Under the pieces are notes generated by a model that had not been told where the DNA came from, did no database searches, and saw only the letters and a program-made list of their open reading frames with translations. Position numbers and translations under genes: made by a program. From contig CAZCQP010000032.1 in the NCBI GenBank assembly GCA_964500895.1, forward strand, positions 1 through 33,691: 33,691 bases of DNA, in the 5' to 3' direction. This stretch comes from CAZCQP01 sp964500895 (GTDB taxonomy: Bacteria; Bacillota; Clostridia; Lachnospirales; JAISER01). Of this stretch, positions 23,510-33,635 are shown one piece after another; positions within the stretch are counted from its first letter, which is position 1, and every line of letters begins with the position of its first letter.

Positions 23510-26500
23510 ATGAGAAAAAAGTTGGGAAAGCTTTTGGCTGGCATCATGCTGTTAAACAGCCTAATTGCTGCTGCTCCCGTTCAAACTGTCTATGCAGCGG
23601 ACCCTGTTCCTATCACTGTTAACTTAGACCGAGGGCTTCAATTCAGCCCAACCAGTACCGTGCCGCAAATGATATATAACGGCATTCCTACAGACATGGC
23701 TTTTATGTCTTGGGAATTAGCGGCAGGGCGTGCAGATAACCTGGTGCTGCAACATATGATAGACGATAACAAACGGGTAACATTAACCGTTTCTTCCAGT
23801 TTAAGCAAGGTGGCCACCGTTTATTACGATATGGAAGTATGGGACAGTGTAACCAGAAACTGGGTGAAAGCCAACTCCGCGGAATACGGCGTTTATTCTA
23901 ATAAAAATGCCGCAGGTCTTGAAAACATTGTGCCCATTAAAACATTTTTAAATAGCGGCTATAATTCTGATGACCCGGGCTATCAAGTGCTGACAGCTGA
24001 CGCACGAACGGGTGTTTCTTATATAGGGCCCAACTACCAGAACGGGACGGACAACATCACTCCTATGTTTACAGTAAGGCCCGAACAAGGCTTTCTTTTT
24101 GCATATAACAATGTGAAAGCCTATTTTGTGTGGGGGCCAGATGGGAAGTTCTACTATGCAACCCAAGGGGTGAAAGGCGGTAATTTATACGATTTTACCC
24201 TGTACAATGCAGACACTGCTTTTCCACCACTTTATGCAAATTTAGGCATTTATCCTAACAACAGCATCACCGTGAACACAGGCTTTGATTTGAAAAATGC
24301 TAAAGTCATTCCCACAGCTGAAAATGATACCAAAACTGTAGCAGATGTTTTAAACATGAACCTACACCCACGCCCCATACCCGGCACCGATGTTGGTCTT
24401 CGGCTGAATATCCCCATGCCAAAAGTGTGGGATACCACGAACGGGGGTTTTGTTGCCTTAACCACAGCTGGGGCACTGTTTAGTAAGCCGCTGGAAATGG
24501 AGCTGCGGTTAAACAATGTAGATGCATCTAAAAGCATTCAAATTAGAAACTCCAACATTCTCCATGCAACCAACGCACAATTGCCCAACACCACCATCAA
24601 TTCCGGTTCGGGTGCCCAGTGTACCATCAGCAGGAACGACACCACCAACATGCTGAATGTGGTCATTACAAAGCTTTCCCCTGGCTATATTTATGATGAA
24701 AGCAGCATCGTCATTTTAGCCACCAGCGATATTAAAACCAAAAAGTCGGTTTTTCCTAAGTACAGTGTGTTTACCTTCCCTAAATACAACATTGTTGAAG
24801 AAAGCGGGCTGTCTTATGCCCGGGTAGAGCCTTACGCGAAAATGCCCGGCTACTTTATGTTGAAAGAAGGCTCTGGCGCAAACAACTTAAGCCCGTCTGT
24901 CATTCAAAAAACAGATGGGGTTACGCCTTTGATGTTGCCGCTAACCGTCAACTCCCAAAACCTGTGGCACAGCTTTTACCAGCTGTTTTTTAGCCCGGAA
25001 AAGAATTTTGTGAATAACAGCACCGATAATTTGCCGTATTCCCAGATTATTGAATACCAGGCCACAGCAAATACACTGACCATTGGTACACCTAAGCGTT
25101 TTGAAGTAGTGAATGCCACGTTGCTGCCTTTGGCCACCAGCTTAAAAGGTGAAAAAGGCGAACTGACCATGGATTTACGTTGGAGCATGGGCTCGGTAGA
25201 CATGATTGGCCAGATGCTGGATGCGCTGGAAGCCAATGTAGGCCCTGGAACGCCCCTGGTGGCAATTTACCAGGTGAACTATGCCTTAAGCCCGGAAGAA
25301 AAAAGCCCTAAATCTTTTGCTTGGGTGAAAGCCACCATTACCCGGGACGCATTAAACAATTATGTTGTGCAGTATGAAGATGTGGCACCCACACGGGCGC
25401 AGGTGGTGAACCCTGGGGTTTCTGTGCCCCTATTGCCCAAACCAGACCCACTCATCACCAATGGCCGTTTTGATATGGAAGTAAGTTTAAAAGTGCCTGC
25501 GGAAGCAGCCGCCACGTCCGTAGGGGGCGTAGACTATAAATACCCCAACATTTATTTTTTAAATGTTCAGCCTACCCAGCAAAGCAATTTGATAAGCGGC
25601 GATTTAACCCCGTTGAGCCCAGGCACTTCGCCGGCATTATACGACAGCATGACGTTAAGTGATATTTCCAAGCTGGAAGTACCACCGCCACACAACTTAA
25701 CGTTGGACTTTTCAGACATTGCAGCCCCCAAAGACCAGGTGTCTTTCCGTGCCCGCTGGAACATTCCCGGCCCGGCTGTCAAGGATTATTTCCAACACTC
25801 TTACGGCTTAACAGATACACCCGCTATGCGCATGACCTTGTATATTTCCCAGAATGGGGACTACATGAGCAACAGCTTCCCCAAGTTGAACTACAAGCAA
25901 GCCTTAAAACCCGAAGATGCTGTGCTTGAAAGGCAAAAGGCTTCTGTGAATGTGGCGTTGCCTACCGGAGAAAAAACCATGATTTTTTCCGATATTAACG
26001 GCAATCAAGTAAATCTGACCGGATTGGCCTTGGCCAGTGGTACGCCCAGGGACGCTTTGCGTGAAGGCAAAACCGTAGCGGTAGCCATAGAATTAACCAG
26101 CCCGCAAATGGTAAGCTTGCGGAACGACGGCACCTCTGTTCTGGCAGACTATGTGCTGGACGGGTTGGACAAAAACCAAAAATACTATGTGTATGTGGAC
26201 TTTTTCGTGGAGCAAAGCAACGGCTTGCCTAAAAACGACCCGTTGTATGTGTGGATTGCAGATGAATCCAAGCTGTCCAACTTAGCGGCAATCATTACAA
26301 AAGGGGAGCCGCAAGTTCCAGATGGGGAAGACCGGGTACCACCTGCACCCGCTAACTTAGACAAAAAAGATGTGGGGCTGGATACCGCAACCATATTCTG
26401 GGATAGGGTGCCAGCCATAAGCGCCACCGAAGCCATTGAATATGAAATCATTCGGGTGAAGGACAACAGCATTGCAGATGAATTTTTAGATAGCCGGCTG

Positions 26501-28558
26501 CCTTTTAGCGAAATGTGGCAAAAAGGATTACCGGCCAACAGTGATAAGTTAGGCTTCCGTTCGGAAGGGGGCAAGCTGTACCCTTATGCAGACACCGCAT
26601 TTAGCACCACAGAAGTGGATAAAGCCAAATATATTTATGACGACAGTGACGCTAAAATTGTGGCATTAAAAGACAACACCTTACGGGCCAACCAGCTGTA
26701 TTTTTATTATGTGCGTACGGTGAAAAAAGTGGTGAAAAACGGGGTTGTTACGTCGGAGCAGTATTCCACATGGAGTGCTGTTACGGTCACCACCACCCCG
26801 GTGAAAGGCCCTAAAAACTTAAAAATAGAATTGGGCCGCACGGATTATGACCCGTTGACTCAGGTGTATATTAGCTTTGATGCGCCCATTCAGTTCGGAA
26901 TGTTGTCCAGCGTGCTGGGTGTGAATTACAACCTGCAATATCAGTTGAAGAAAGAAGGGGAAGATTGGCAAAGCCCGGTGGTGATGCCAGCGTCTTCTTT
27001 AATACCTCTTGCAACTTCATCGAAAGAAGAAGGCTACACCCATTTCCTGTTTAAAATTTCTGGGCTGACCCCAAGCACAGGTTATAGCGTGCGGGTGTGT
27101 AATGTGGACATAGCGAGCGGGGATACTTCCTTGTATTCCAACATTGCCACCTTTAGAACAGACTTTAACCAAGAAGACTACGAAAAAGACAACACCATTA
27201 AGGATTGGGAAGACTTCTTGTCTGAAGAGCTGGATAAGCTGACCAAAAACCCATACTGGACTGGCGCCAACAACCCTGGGCTTTTCGAGGTGATTTACCG
27301 GCCAGGCATGTTGGAATCTGCCCTTTCTGTGAACAAAGACGGCCAATACCGGCTGCCAGAAAGCAAAGCCGCCCAAACGGTGTATTATATACCGGCGGAT
27401 GCTTATGCGGCTGCATCCAATGCGGGCATTGGTTTTTCCATTAGCCATGGCAATATGGGTGCCCTTATTCCTCCGGGTGCCATTGACTTAAACAACAACC
27501 CTGCCATGCTGGCATTGGGCAAAAAACTGAAAGACAAAACTTTTGAAGGTTATTTCGTACGCATTTCCATCGGCTGGCGTAATGCTCCCCAAACGGTGGA
27601 AGGCAACAACACCATCAGCCAAGTGGCGGAAGTGCGGCTGGACTTGGTGGGCACCAACGACACCCTTAAAAATTGGGACAAAAAGACTTACGACGATGTG
27701 AAAAAGGAATTGGCGGACTTTGCCAACGACGGCGATATTAAGGATGATTTGCTGGATATGCTGGATGACGAAAAGACCAGCGAAGACATTTCCCGGCAGG
27801 TTTTATCTTGGATTGACAAAGCACAGCTGGAATTGTTCTCTGTGGTTCACGAAAACCTGATGGATGTAGTGGAAGGAACGCTGGCTGTTCCAACGGTGGA
27901 TAAAGCCATAGCCATTATCGCCAAAGGGGTGAATAATTCCACAACTGTCAGTGCATACCAATATGAAAACGGGCAATGGGTGGTTCAAGAGGTTGTGCAG
28001 CTGGGCGAGGACAAAGCGGTTTATGCCAGAAAATTAGGGGCCTATGTGTTCACAGGCCGGGTGATTAACATTCCTGGACTGGACAAAAACCAAAATGCAG
28101 GGAACATTACCGGCATTGTGGCCAAATACGGCTTGGACGATTATTTAGGCAAAGAAACCATTGTGATGGCAAGCCCAGCCACCCGGCTGATGCTGGTGGG
28201 CTGCGTGGCCAGAATGTCTGGTGCGCCCAAAGGTGCCGACCCCTTTGAATGGATGAAAACAAACAAAGGGCTGATCATTCCAGCCAGAGACACCAACAGC
28301 CCCATTTCCAACCAGGAAGCATTGTATGTGCTGATGAACTTGTATGAAACCAAAACAGGTACAAAAGTGGCCACTTTGCAAATTAGAAATTACAACGCCA
28401 CGGCAAATATGGCGCTGGATGATAAGTATAAGCAAAGCGTGCGGGCTGCCTTTGAACTGGGCTTTTATTCAGACACCGGCATGGACCCCAAAGCACCCAT
28501 GACCATTGGCGAAATGCTGCGTTTGTTGGGCATTTTAGACACCAAAACAAAACTGTAA
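23510..28558 (+). CDS. Giant exported surface protein A: FN3-like domains and degenerate SLH-like C-terminus
   Basis: 1682 residues. The signal peptide has a basic start, a hydrophobic core and likely cleavage after TVYA (A29). Residues 30 to about 930 are beta-rich, repeat-poor and not recognised. About 943-1215 hold two fibronectin type III-like domains (PAPANLDKKDVGLDTATIFW; then GPKNLKIELG to GYSVRVCNVD). About 1225-1470 include an acidic, helical stretch. From about 1520 to the end there are two or three weak SLH-like segments, the last ending in DPKAPMTIGEMLRLLG, which looks like the DP..ITRGE.A.ML pattern of S-layer homology domains. That would tie it to cell wall polysaccharide, but the match is degenerate. 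Strong GGGGAGG 6 bases before the ATG. First gene of an operon with surface protein B, which has the same overall plan. Candidate S-layer, adhesin or scaffold protein; no enzyme motif seen. Confidence 0.8.
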   Translation: MRKKLGKLLAGIMLLNSLIAAAPVQTVYAADPVPITVNLDRGLQFSPTSTVPQMIYNGIPTDMAFMSWELAAGRADNLVLQHMIDDNKRVTLTVSSSLSKVATVYYDMEVWDSVTRNWVKANSAEYGVYSNKNAAGLENIVPIKTFLNSGYNSDDPGYQVLTADARTGVSYIGPNYQNGTDNITPMFTVRPEQGFLFAYNNVKAYFVWGPDGKFYYATQGVKGGNLYDFTLYNADTAFPPLYANLGIYPNNSITVNTGFDLKNAKVIPTAENDTKTVADVLNMNLHPRPIPGTDVGLRLNIPMPKVWDTTNGGFVALTTAGALFSKPLEMELRLNNVDASKSIQIRNSNILHATNAQLPNTTINSGSGAQCTISRNDTTNMLNVVITKLSPGYIYDESSIVILATSDIKTKKSVFPKYSVFTFPKYNIVEESGLSYARVEPYAKMPGYFMLKEGSGANNLSPSVIQKTDGVTPLMLPLTVNSQNLWHSFYQLFFSPEKNFVNNSTDNLPYSQIIEYQATANTLTIGTPKRFEVVNATLLPLATSLKGEKGELTMDLRWSMGSVDMIGQMLDALEANVGPGTPLVAIYQVNYALSPEEKSPKSFAWVKATITRDALNNYVVQYEDVAPTRAQVVNPGVSVPLLPKPDPLITNGRFDMEVSLKVPAEAAATSVGGVDYKYPNIYFLNVQPTQQSNLISGDLTPLSPGTSPALYDSMTLSDISKLEVPPPHNLTLDFSDIAAPKDQVSFRARWNIPGPAVKDYFQHSYGLTDTPAMRMTLYISQNGDYMSNSFPKLNYKQALKPEDAVLERQKASVNVALPTGEKTMIFSDINGNQVNLTGLALASGTPRDALREGKTVAVAIELTSPQMVSLRNDGTSVLADYVLDGLDKNQKYYVYVDFFVEQSNGLPKNDPLYVWIADESKLSNLAAIITKGEPQVPDGEDRVPPAPANLDKKDVGLDTATIFWDRVPAISATEAIEYEIIRVKDNSIADEFLDSRLPFSEMWQKGLPANSDKLGFRSEGGKLYPYADTAFSTTEVDKAKYIYDDSDAKIVALKDNTLRANQLYFYYVRTVKKVVKNGVVTSEQYSTWSAVTVTTTPVKGPKNLKIELGRTDYDPLTQVYISFDAPIQFGMLSSVLGVNYNLQYQLKKEGEDWQSPVVMPASSLIPLATSSKEEGYTHFLFKISGLTPSTGYSVRVCNVDIASGDTSLYSNIATFRTDFNQEDYEKDNTIKDWEDFLSEELDKLTKNPYWTGANNPGLFEVIYRPGMLESALSVNKDGQYRLPESKAAQTVYYIPADAYAAASNAGIGFSISHGNMGALIPPGAIDLNNNPAMLALGKKLKDKTFEGYFVRISIGWRNAPQTVEGNNTISQVAEVRLDLVGTNDTLKNWDKKTYDDVKKELADFANDGDIKDDLLDMLDDEKTSEDISRQVLSWIDKAQLELFSVVHENLMDVVEGTLAVPTVDKAIAIIAKGVNNSTTVSAYQYENGQWVVQEVVQLGEDKAVYARKLGAYVFTGRVINIPGLDKNQNAGNITGIVAKYGLDDYLGKETIVMASPATRLMLVGCVARMSGAPKGADPFEWMKTNKGLIIPARDTNSPISNQEALYVLMNLYETKTGTKVATLQIRNYNATANMALDDKYKQSVRAAFELGFYSDTGMDPKAPMTIGEMLRLLGILDTKTKL

Positions 28559-28612
28559 TGGTTACTTTTAAAGAAAAATTGAATTGGCAGTGGCGCATAA
28601 GGAGGATGAAAC

Positions 28613-31600
28613 GTGAAGCAATCGTTTAAAAAGTGTATGGCGGCTATTTTGGCCACCATCATGGTCATTGCTGTTATACCTGTTGAATTGGTTTTGGCCA
28701 ACTACCAAAACCCGGTTACAGACTTATCCATTACGGACTTATCTTCTGTATCCGGTGCAGTTTATAATATGCGCCTCACTTGGACACGACCGGCCGTTTC
28801 ATCCCGTAATGATGGGGATGTTGGGGCAAACCCTATGAGCCACCGGGCCACTAATTATGATATTTTTTTCCGCAACACCACAATCAGAGAGGCCTATGCC
28901 ACGGCACCACAAGATACAGTGGCTGCCAACGGCACCACCGATGGTGAAAGCAGAACGTTTAATGCATTAACCTTAAACCCAGGCAGCATTTATGGGTTTA
29001 AGGTGGTGCCCTGGCATATGGGTGCTTATTTAGACAATCAAGGCAATACGGTTAGCCAGCGTGCACCGCTGGATACAACCATGTCCAGCGGAAACGAAAG
29101 CTTGTATTTAACAGATATTCAAGTAGCTGCTTCTGGTGTGGGCAAGTCTATGACGGTCACCTGGGACAACCCTTTGTATGACGGCAACGAAATTTTTCAA
29201 GGTTACCGCATTTATTACACTTTAGCCGGGGGGGATAATACCCCCATTGGTGAGAACCCCCACGTGGATGTGTATGCCACAGATAAAGCGCTTGTGCGTA
29301 CAGGCACCAAGTTGAAATATACATTTGAAGACCCAACCCTTCAAGTGGGTAAGTTTTATGCGGTGAAGGTGGAGCCGTTGGTTGCTGGAACCCCCATGCG
29401 GCCTGCCCATATTCAGCGCATTCAAGTGGGAACCAATACGTACAACATTGCCTACACCCCGTCTACTCGGGAATACCGCACCAACAACGCTTACCTGCAA
29501 CCAACCCTGAACATTGAAGTTGTCAGCACAGACAGCATCCGTTTATTCTGGGATAATTTTCCGGGAAGTATGGTTTCTTCCAAAGGCACCATTCCCCTTC
29601 AAGAAGTGAAGATTTATAAAAGCTTAACGGAAGACTTTGCATTGTCTGATGAAGTGGGCACATTGTCCGGCACCCACAGTGCGCTAAACATTAATTATTG
29701 GGAAACGGACCGTCCAAAGTACCTGACTTACTACAAAGTGGTGGCGTATTATTACGACACCAACACGGTTGAGCCCTATACCATGGAAACCATGGTGGAA
29801 AAGTATGACCCCACCTATAATAAGTTTGATCCGTATATGCCCACCATTCTGGACACTAAAAACAGTGTGAATCCGTTAAGCCTGGACCTTATTTGGAAAG
29901 CTTTTGTGCGGGAACCCTACAACCCGGAAGAAGCGAAGCAGGTAGACCCTGTCACCGGTTTGCTGGTGGATAAAGACGTGCGTTACAACATATGGGTAAC
30001 CGACGACTTAAACAACTTTAATGACCCTGCATTTGACGATAAAGTGACGGCTTCCTTTCAAGCCCGAGGGTTGACGGAAACCAAAACCTACTTTAACAAC
30101 AATCCGTTGGATGACAACATGCTGGGCTATAAAGCTTCGATTAATCAGTACACGGCGGCCACAGACACCGGTTTTGAAACCAAAGCTTTGGTAGACAATA
30201 AAATTTATTACGTGCGCATTCGTGCTGTGCGGGAACCAAGCTTGGAGCGATCTCAAGATGCCTTTACGTCTTGGTTCATCCCGCCCCTTAGTGATATTGC
30301 ACCAAACCCAAACATGATGGCCAAGCCGCCGTTACGCATTAAACAAGATGCGGAAGGCCTTGAAATGATTACGGAGGATGCCATCACCATTCAGTGGGAC
30401 ACCCTGTGGTTTGAGGCATACAATGCCAATGGCCCAGCTGGGGAATATGTGAACAACTGGTTCTCTAAAATAGGGGTGGATGCTGCCGGGAATCTGGTGT
30501 TTGGTGATGCGGCGGATAGTGCAAAGACCATCATTTATTTAAACAACGTCAAGTACACCAATGATGTGACCAATCTGAGTGGTTCCTATGACGCCATTAA
30601 AGCAGACTTGTTGTCGGCGGGTGCCACACCGGCACAGGTAGCATTATTGCCTTTACGACTGATAGACTTAAATAAGGCTTCCTATGAAATTCATGTGGTG
30701 CCCTATGACGAAATGGCCAAAAACGGGGGCACCTATGATAAATATTTGAAGTCTCTTTTGCCGACGGGTGACCCAGAAAAAGATGCAGCCACAGACGCTT
30801 TGTGGCAAACCATTACCCCAACGGGAGACCCATTGCACCCGGACTTTGAAGTGACTGCCACCAATGCGCCGGCTGCGGGCAATTTAGAGCCCAATACAGC
30901 ATATGTTATTTTTTTCAGGCCATATGTCATGCGGGATGGGAAGAAGGTATCCCACTATCCCAGCTACGTATCCGGCACAACGCTGGATGTACGCCCGCCC
31001 TTGGATGTAACCCCAGTGGTGCCCAAGCTGCAAGTGATAAACGTTACAGACACCACAGTGACGGTGTGGTGGAACCCTTACTCAAAAATGCTGGATTATG
31101 AAATTGGATATTCCGATTTGTTGGCGGATTATGCTGATAAAGGCACAACAATAACGAAAGAAGACATTATTAAAAATGGGGTGGAATCTGTCCAAAACGG
31201 GATTACTGGCAGAAGCTACACCATAACTGGCTTGTTCCCGGCTACCGAGTATTATTTTTGGATACGTTCCAGTGCCAATAATTCCGGGGGAGCGGTTAAT
31301 TCAGACTGGTCCAACCCGGTTAATGCCAAGACCCTGGATTTGGCTACGCCAAAGCCTCCAAAAGGTTTGGGCCCGGCATCCAAGGACAATGTAAACAGCT
31401 ATAACACCGTTACCAGCAGCAAGTACACCACCTTTGGCCCGGATTATATCATCATTGAATGGATGCGGGATTATTTAGACATCAACAACCAGGAAGGGGA
31501 AACAAAACCCGCAAACACGGCAGACGTGAAAGGCGGGGATGCAGCCCTTCTGCCTTTGGCCAGCTTTTTAAGCGGCTATATGGTGAAGTTTAATGGCTTA

Positions 31601-33052
31601 AAAAGCAATGTGGAGTATTATTTCAGGGCTAAAACGGTGCTCACCGTTACCCAAGAGAAGGATGGCATTACCCGCAGCTACAGTTATGTGGTGCAAATTT
31701 CGGACACCGATGAATTTGTGGATGTGGTTGAGGTAACGGTACCACCTTTAAAAGATGCGGGCACAGGCAAAATGTTACGTAAGGAATCTGACTGGACTGA
31801 CCCCATTAAACTGCGTTCCGGCAAAGCAGATGGGGAAAACGGCGGGGAGTACGACGGAAATAAATCCCCGGAAACTTACCCGTTGCCCAGCCAGGATTTT
31901 GAAATCACTTACGATGCAGCAACCCAAACATTGATATACCGTTTCCGCTCCGATAAGCGGGGGGCGGATGGCTTGAAAGACAACATGGTGGATCAGCGGA
32001 TGATTACCCGTTTGGTGGCGGATAAAACATACACCTACACCATCAACATGCCTTCCAATATCCGCAACGTGCAAAACCGCACAGTGGAAATGCCATATTC
32101 TGTTTTTGCTGCTTTGAACGAGCGTAAAATTGACTTGCGCATTATAGCGGGAGAAACCAAGGTGACATTGCCCTTTGGCTGTATGGATACGGCTCAGGTG
32201 AATGGGTTAAGTGACCTGGGCAACGGTTCTACCATTAAGATTCACTTAAAAACCAATGCCAGCGGAACCCCGGCTGTGTCTCCAAACCAAAGCTACGGTG
32301 TTTTGCCGCAGCATCTAAGCATTAACGTTACCACATCCACAGGGACGGTTGGGTTAACAAACCTCTCCAAACCGGTGCAGGTGGATATGACCCTCCTTCA
32401 GCCTTATCAAAGGATGGATCGGTTTGTGAGTGCTTATGTGGCGGATGCCAATACAGGCGGTTGGCAAGTGCAAAAGTCCACCTTTGACACCGCTAATGGT
32501 ACCATTTCCATGGAAACAACCAAGCTGGGCCACTATACGGCACTGGTAACTCAAGCCCCCGCCAGGACACAGGATAGCCCCTACAACAATGCCATGTATA
32601 CGGTGACTGCCCACATGAGCATTACGGACATGGGTGCTTATACCCCGGACAGAGCCATTTCTGCCAGCGAATTTAACAACCTGGTGGCGGCTATGGCGTA
32701 CGACAGGCCAACGGTGAACATGATGGCACCCATGAGCAACAGTGATTTTAATAGCCTGGGGAAAGCCAAGTTGCTCATCAGCGGGGCCAATGTTTCCACA
32801 GAGGCTGGGGTAAACACCTTGGTTCGGCTGTATGAACTAAAAACCAAAGCCCCTATCACGGACTATTATGGTGCGGAACAAGCCATTCCCGGCATTACTT
32901 CTGCCGCCGCTGAATATCAAACGGCTATGCTTAAAGCAGATGCCATTGGCTTCTTTGGCAAACAGGCTTCGGTGGACCCGAAAGCCAACATGACGCTGGG
33001 GCAAGTGATGCTGATGCTGAGTATCATCATAGACGATGCTGGATTAAAGTAA
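28613..33052 (+). CDS. Giant exported surface protein B: about seven FN3-like domains and degenerate SLH-like C-terminus
   Basis: 1479 residues. GTG start with AAGGAGGATG a few bases upstream, 54 bases after protein A. Signal peptide with likely cleavage after LVLA (A29). The body is a chain of about seven fibronectin type III-like domains up to about residue 1050, recognised by repeated (L)TW or IQWD strands and (Y)YVRI/YYFWIRS strands, for example TVTVWWNPYSKMLDYEIGY and ATEYYFWIRSSAN. Then comes a beta-rich module (about 1080-1330) ending GHYTALVTQAP, and three weak SLH-like segments ending in DPKANMTLGQVMLML. The C-terminal plan parallels protein A, so the pair probably arose by duplication or works together on the wall. 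No sortase motif, membrane anchor or enzyme motif. FN3 chains usually act as spacers or binding arms. Confidence 0.82.
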   Translation: MKQSFKKCMAAILATIMVIAVIPVELVLANYQNPVTDLSITDLSSVSGAVYNMRLTWTRPAVSSRNDGDVGANPMSHRATNYDIFFRNTTIREAYATAPQDTVAANGTTDGESRTFNALTLNPGSIYGFKVVPWHMGAYLDNQGNTVSQRAPLDTTMSSGNESLYLTDIQVAASGVGKSMTVTWDNPLYDGNEIFQGYRIYYTLAGGDNTPIGENPHVDVYATDKALVRTGTKLKYTFEDPTLQVGKFYAVKVEPLVAGTPMRPAHIQRIQVGTNTYNIAYTPSTREYRTNNAYLQPTLNIEVVSTDSIRLFWDNFPGSMVSSKGTIPLQEVKIYKSLTEDFALSDEVGTLSGTHSALNINYWETDRPKYLTYYKVVAYYYDTNTVEPYTMETMVEKYDPTYNKFDPYMPTILDTKNSVNPLSLDLIWKAFVREPYNPEEAKQVDPVTGLLVDKDVRYNIWVTDDLNNFNDPAFDDKVTASFQARGLTETKTYFNNNPLDDNMLGYKASINQYTAATDTGFETKALVDNKIYYVRIRAVREPSLERSQDAFTSWFIPPLSDIAPNPNMMAKPPLRIKQDAEGLEMITEDAITIQWDTLWFEAYNANGPAGEYVNNWFSKIGVDAAGNLVFGDAADSAKTIIYLNNVKYTNDVTNLSGSYDAIKADLLSAGATPAQVALLPLRLIDLNKASYEIHVVPYDEMAKNGGTYDKYLKSLLPTGDPEKDAATDALWQTITPTGDPLHPDFEVTATNAPAAGNLEPNTAYVIFFRPYVMRDGKKVSHYPSYVSGTTLDVRPPLDVTPVVPKLQVINVTDTTVTVWWNPYSKMLDYEIGYSDLLADYADKGTTITKEDIIKNGVESVQNGITGRSYTITGLFPATEYYFWIRSSANNSGGAVNSDWSNPVNAKTLDLATPKPPKGLGPASKDNVNSYNTVTSSKYTTFGPDYIIIEWMRDYLDINNQEGETKPANTADVKGGDAALLPLASFLSGYMVKFNGLKSNVEYYFRAKTVLTVTQEKDGITRSYSYVVQISDTDEFVDVVEVTVPPLKDAGTGKMLRKESDWTDPIKLRSGKADGENGGEYDGNKSPETYPLPSQDFEITYDAATQTLIYRFRSDKRGADGLKDNMVDQRMITRLVADKTYTYTINMPSNIRNVQNRTVEMPYSVFAALNERKIDLRIIAGETKVTLPFGCMDTAQVNGLSDLGNGSTIKIHLKTNASGTPAVSPNQSYGVLPQHLSINVTTSTGTVGLTNLSKPVQVDMTLLQPYQRMDRFVSAYVADANTGGWQVQKSTFDTANGTISMETTKLGHYTALVTQAPARTQDSPYNNAMYTVTAHMSITDMGAYTPDRAISASEFNNLVAAMAYDRPTVNMMAPMSNSDFNSLGKAKLLISGANVSTEAGVNTLVRLYELKTKAPITDYYGAEQAIPGITSAAAEYQTAMLKADAIGFFGKQASVDPKANMTLGQVMLMLSIIIDDAGLK

Positions 33053-33076
33053 ACGAAAGCAGGTGTCATACCCGCC

Positions 33077-33517
33077 ATGCTCCGCCCTTATGAAAAAAAA
33101 GATAAACCAGCTTGTGTGCATTTATTTTTAGAAATATTTTGTAACCCGCCCTATGATTACCATTGGATGACCCAGGATAATACATTGCGCTATTTCACAG
33201 ACCTGGAAAACACCCCTTGCTTTTTAGGGGTGACTTTCTGGGAAGACAAGACTTTGGCCGGGTTTTGCCTGGGGGTCACCAGTGACTATTTTATAGGAAA
33301 GTCTTATGAAATAAAGGAAATTGCCGTTGCAAAATCGTTGCAGGGCGAAGGACGGGGCGGCAAACTTCTGGCACTGCTGACAGAATTTCTTAAACAGCAG
33401 CAGGTGGATGTGATGACATTGGCCACCCACCAAAGCTTAAACGCATATTCCTTTTACCAGAAGCAAGGGTTTGAAGTATCTGAAGGGGCGGTTTACATGC
33501 ACAAAGCCATTGGCTAA
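33077..33517 (+). CDS. GNAT-family N-acetyltransferase
   Basis: 146 residues. The acetyl-CoA binding motif A is visible as EIKEIAVAKSLQGEGRGGKLLALL (split by eye: IAV, QGEGRGG), and the late motif NAYSFYQKQGFEVSE marks the end of the fold. These transfer an acetyl group from acetyl-CoA to an amine; the acceptor cannot be inferred. It begins 24 bases after protein B with AGGTG 11 bases upstream, so it may be the last gene of that transcript. No role in surface assembly is evident. Confidence 0.88.
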   Translation: MLRPYEKKDKPACVHLFLEIFCNPPYDYHWMTQDNTLRYFTDLENTPCFLGVTFWEDKTLAGFCLGVTSDYFIGKSYEIKEIAVAKSLQGEGRGGKLLALLTEFLKQQQVDVMTLATHQSLNAYSFYQKQGFEVSEGAVYMHKAIG

Positions 33518-33540
33518 CTTTGAAAAACTTGCCGGGCTTT

Positions 33541-33574
33541 CCCTGTATACACAGGGGTGCAAAACAGGTATAAT
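33541..33574 (+). promoter_or_regulatory. Promoter region with dyad operator-like site before the last gene
   Basis: CCCTGT-ATAC-ACAGGG (33541-33556) is a perfect 6-bp dyad. TATAAT (33569-33574) follows 12 bases later, so the dyad covers the -35 position. No good -35 hexamer is seen, which suggests activator- or repressor-controlled transcription. Confidence 0.4.
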
Positions 33575-33635
33575 GGAGCACATGAACAAGCAGAAGACAA
33601 GCGTTAACGACAGCACTGTCCAGGGGGGAAATGAC

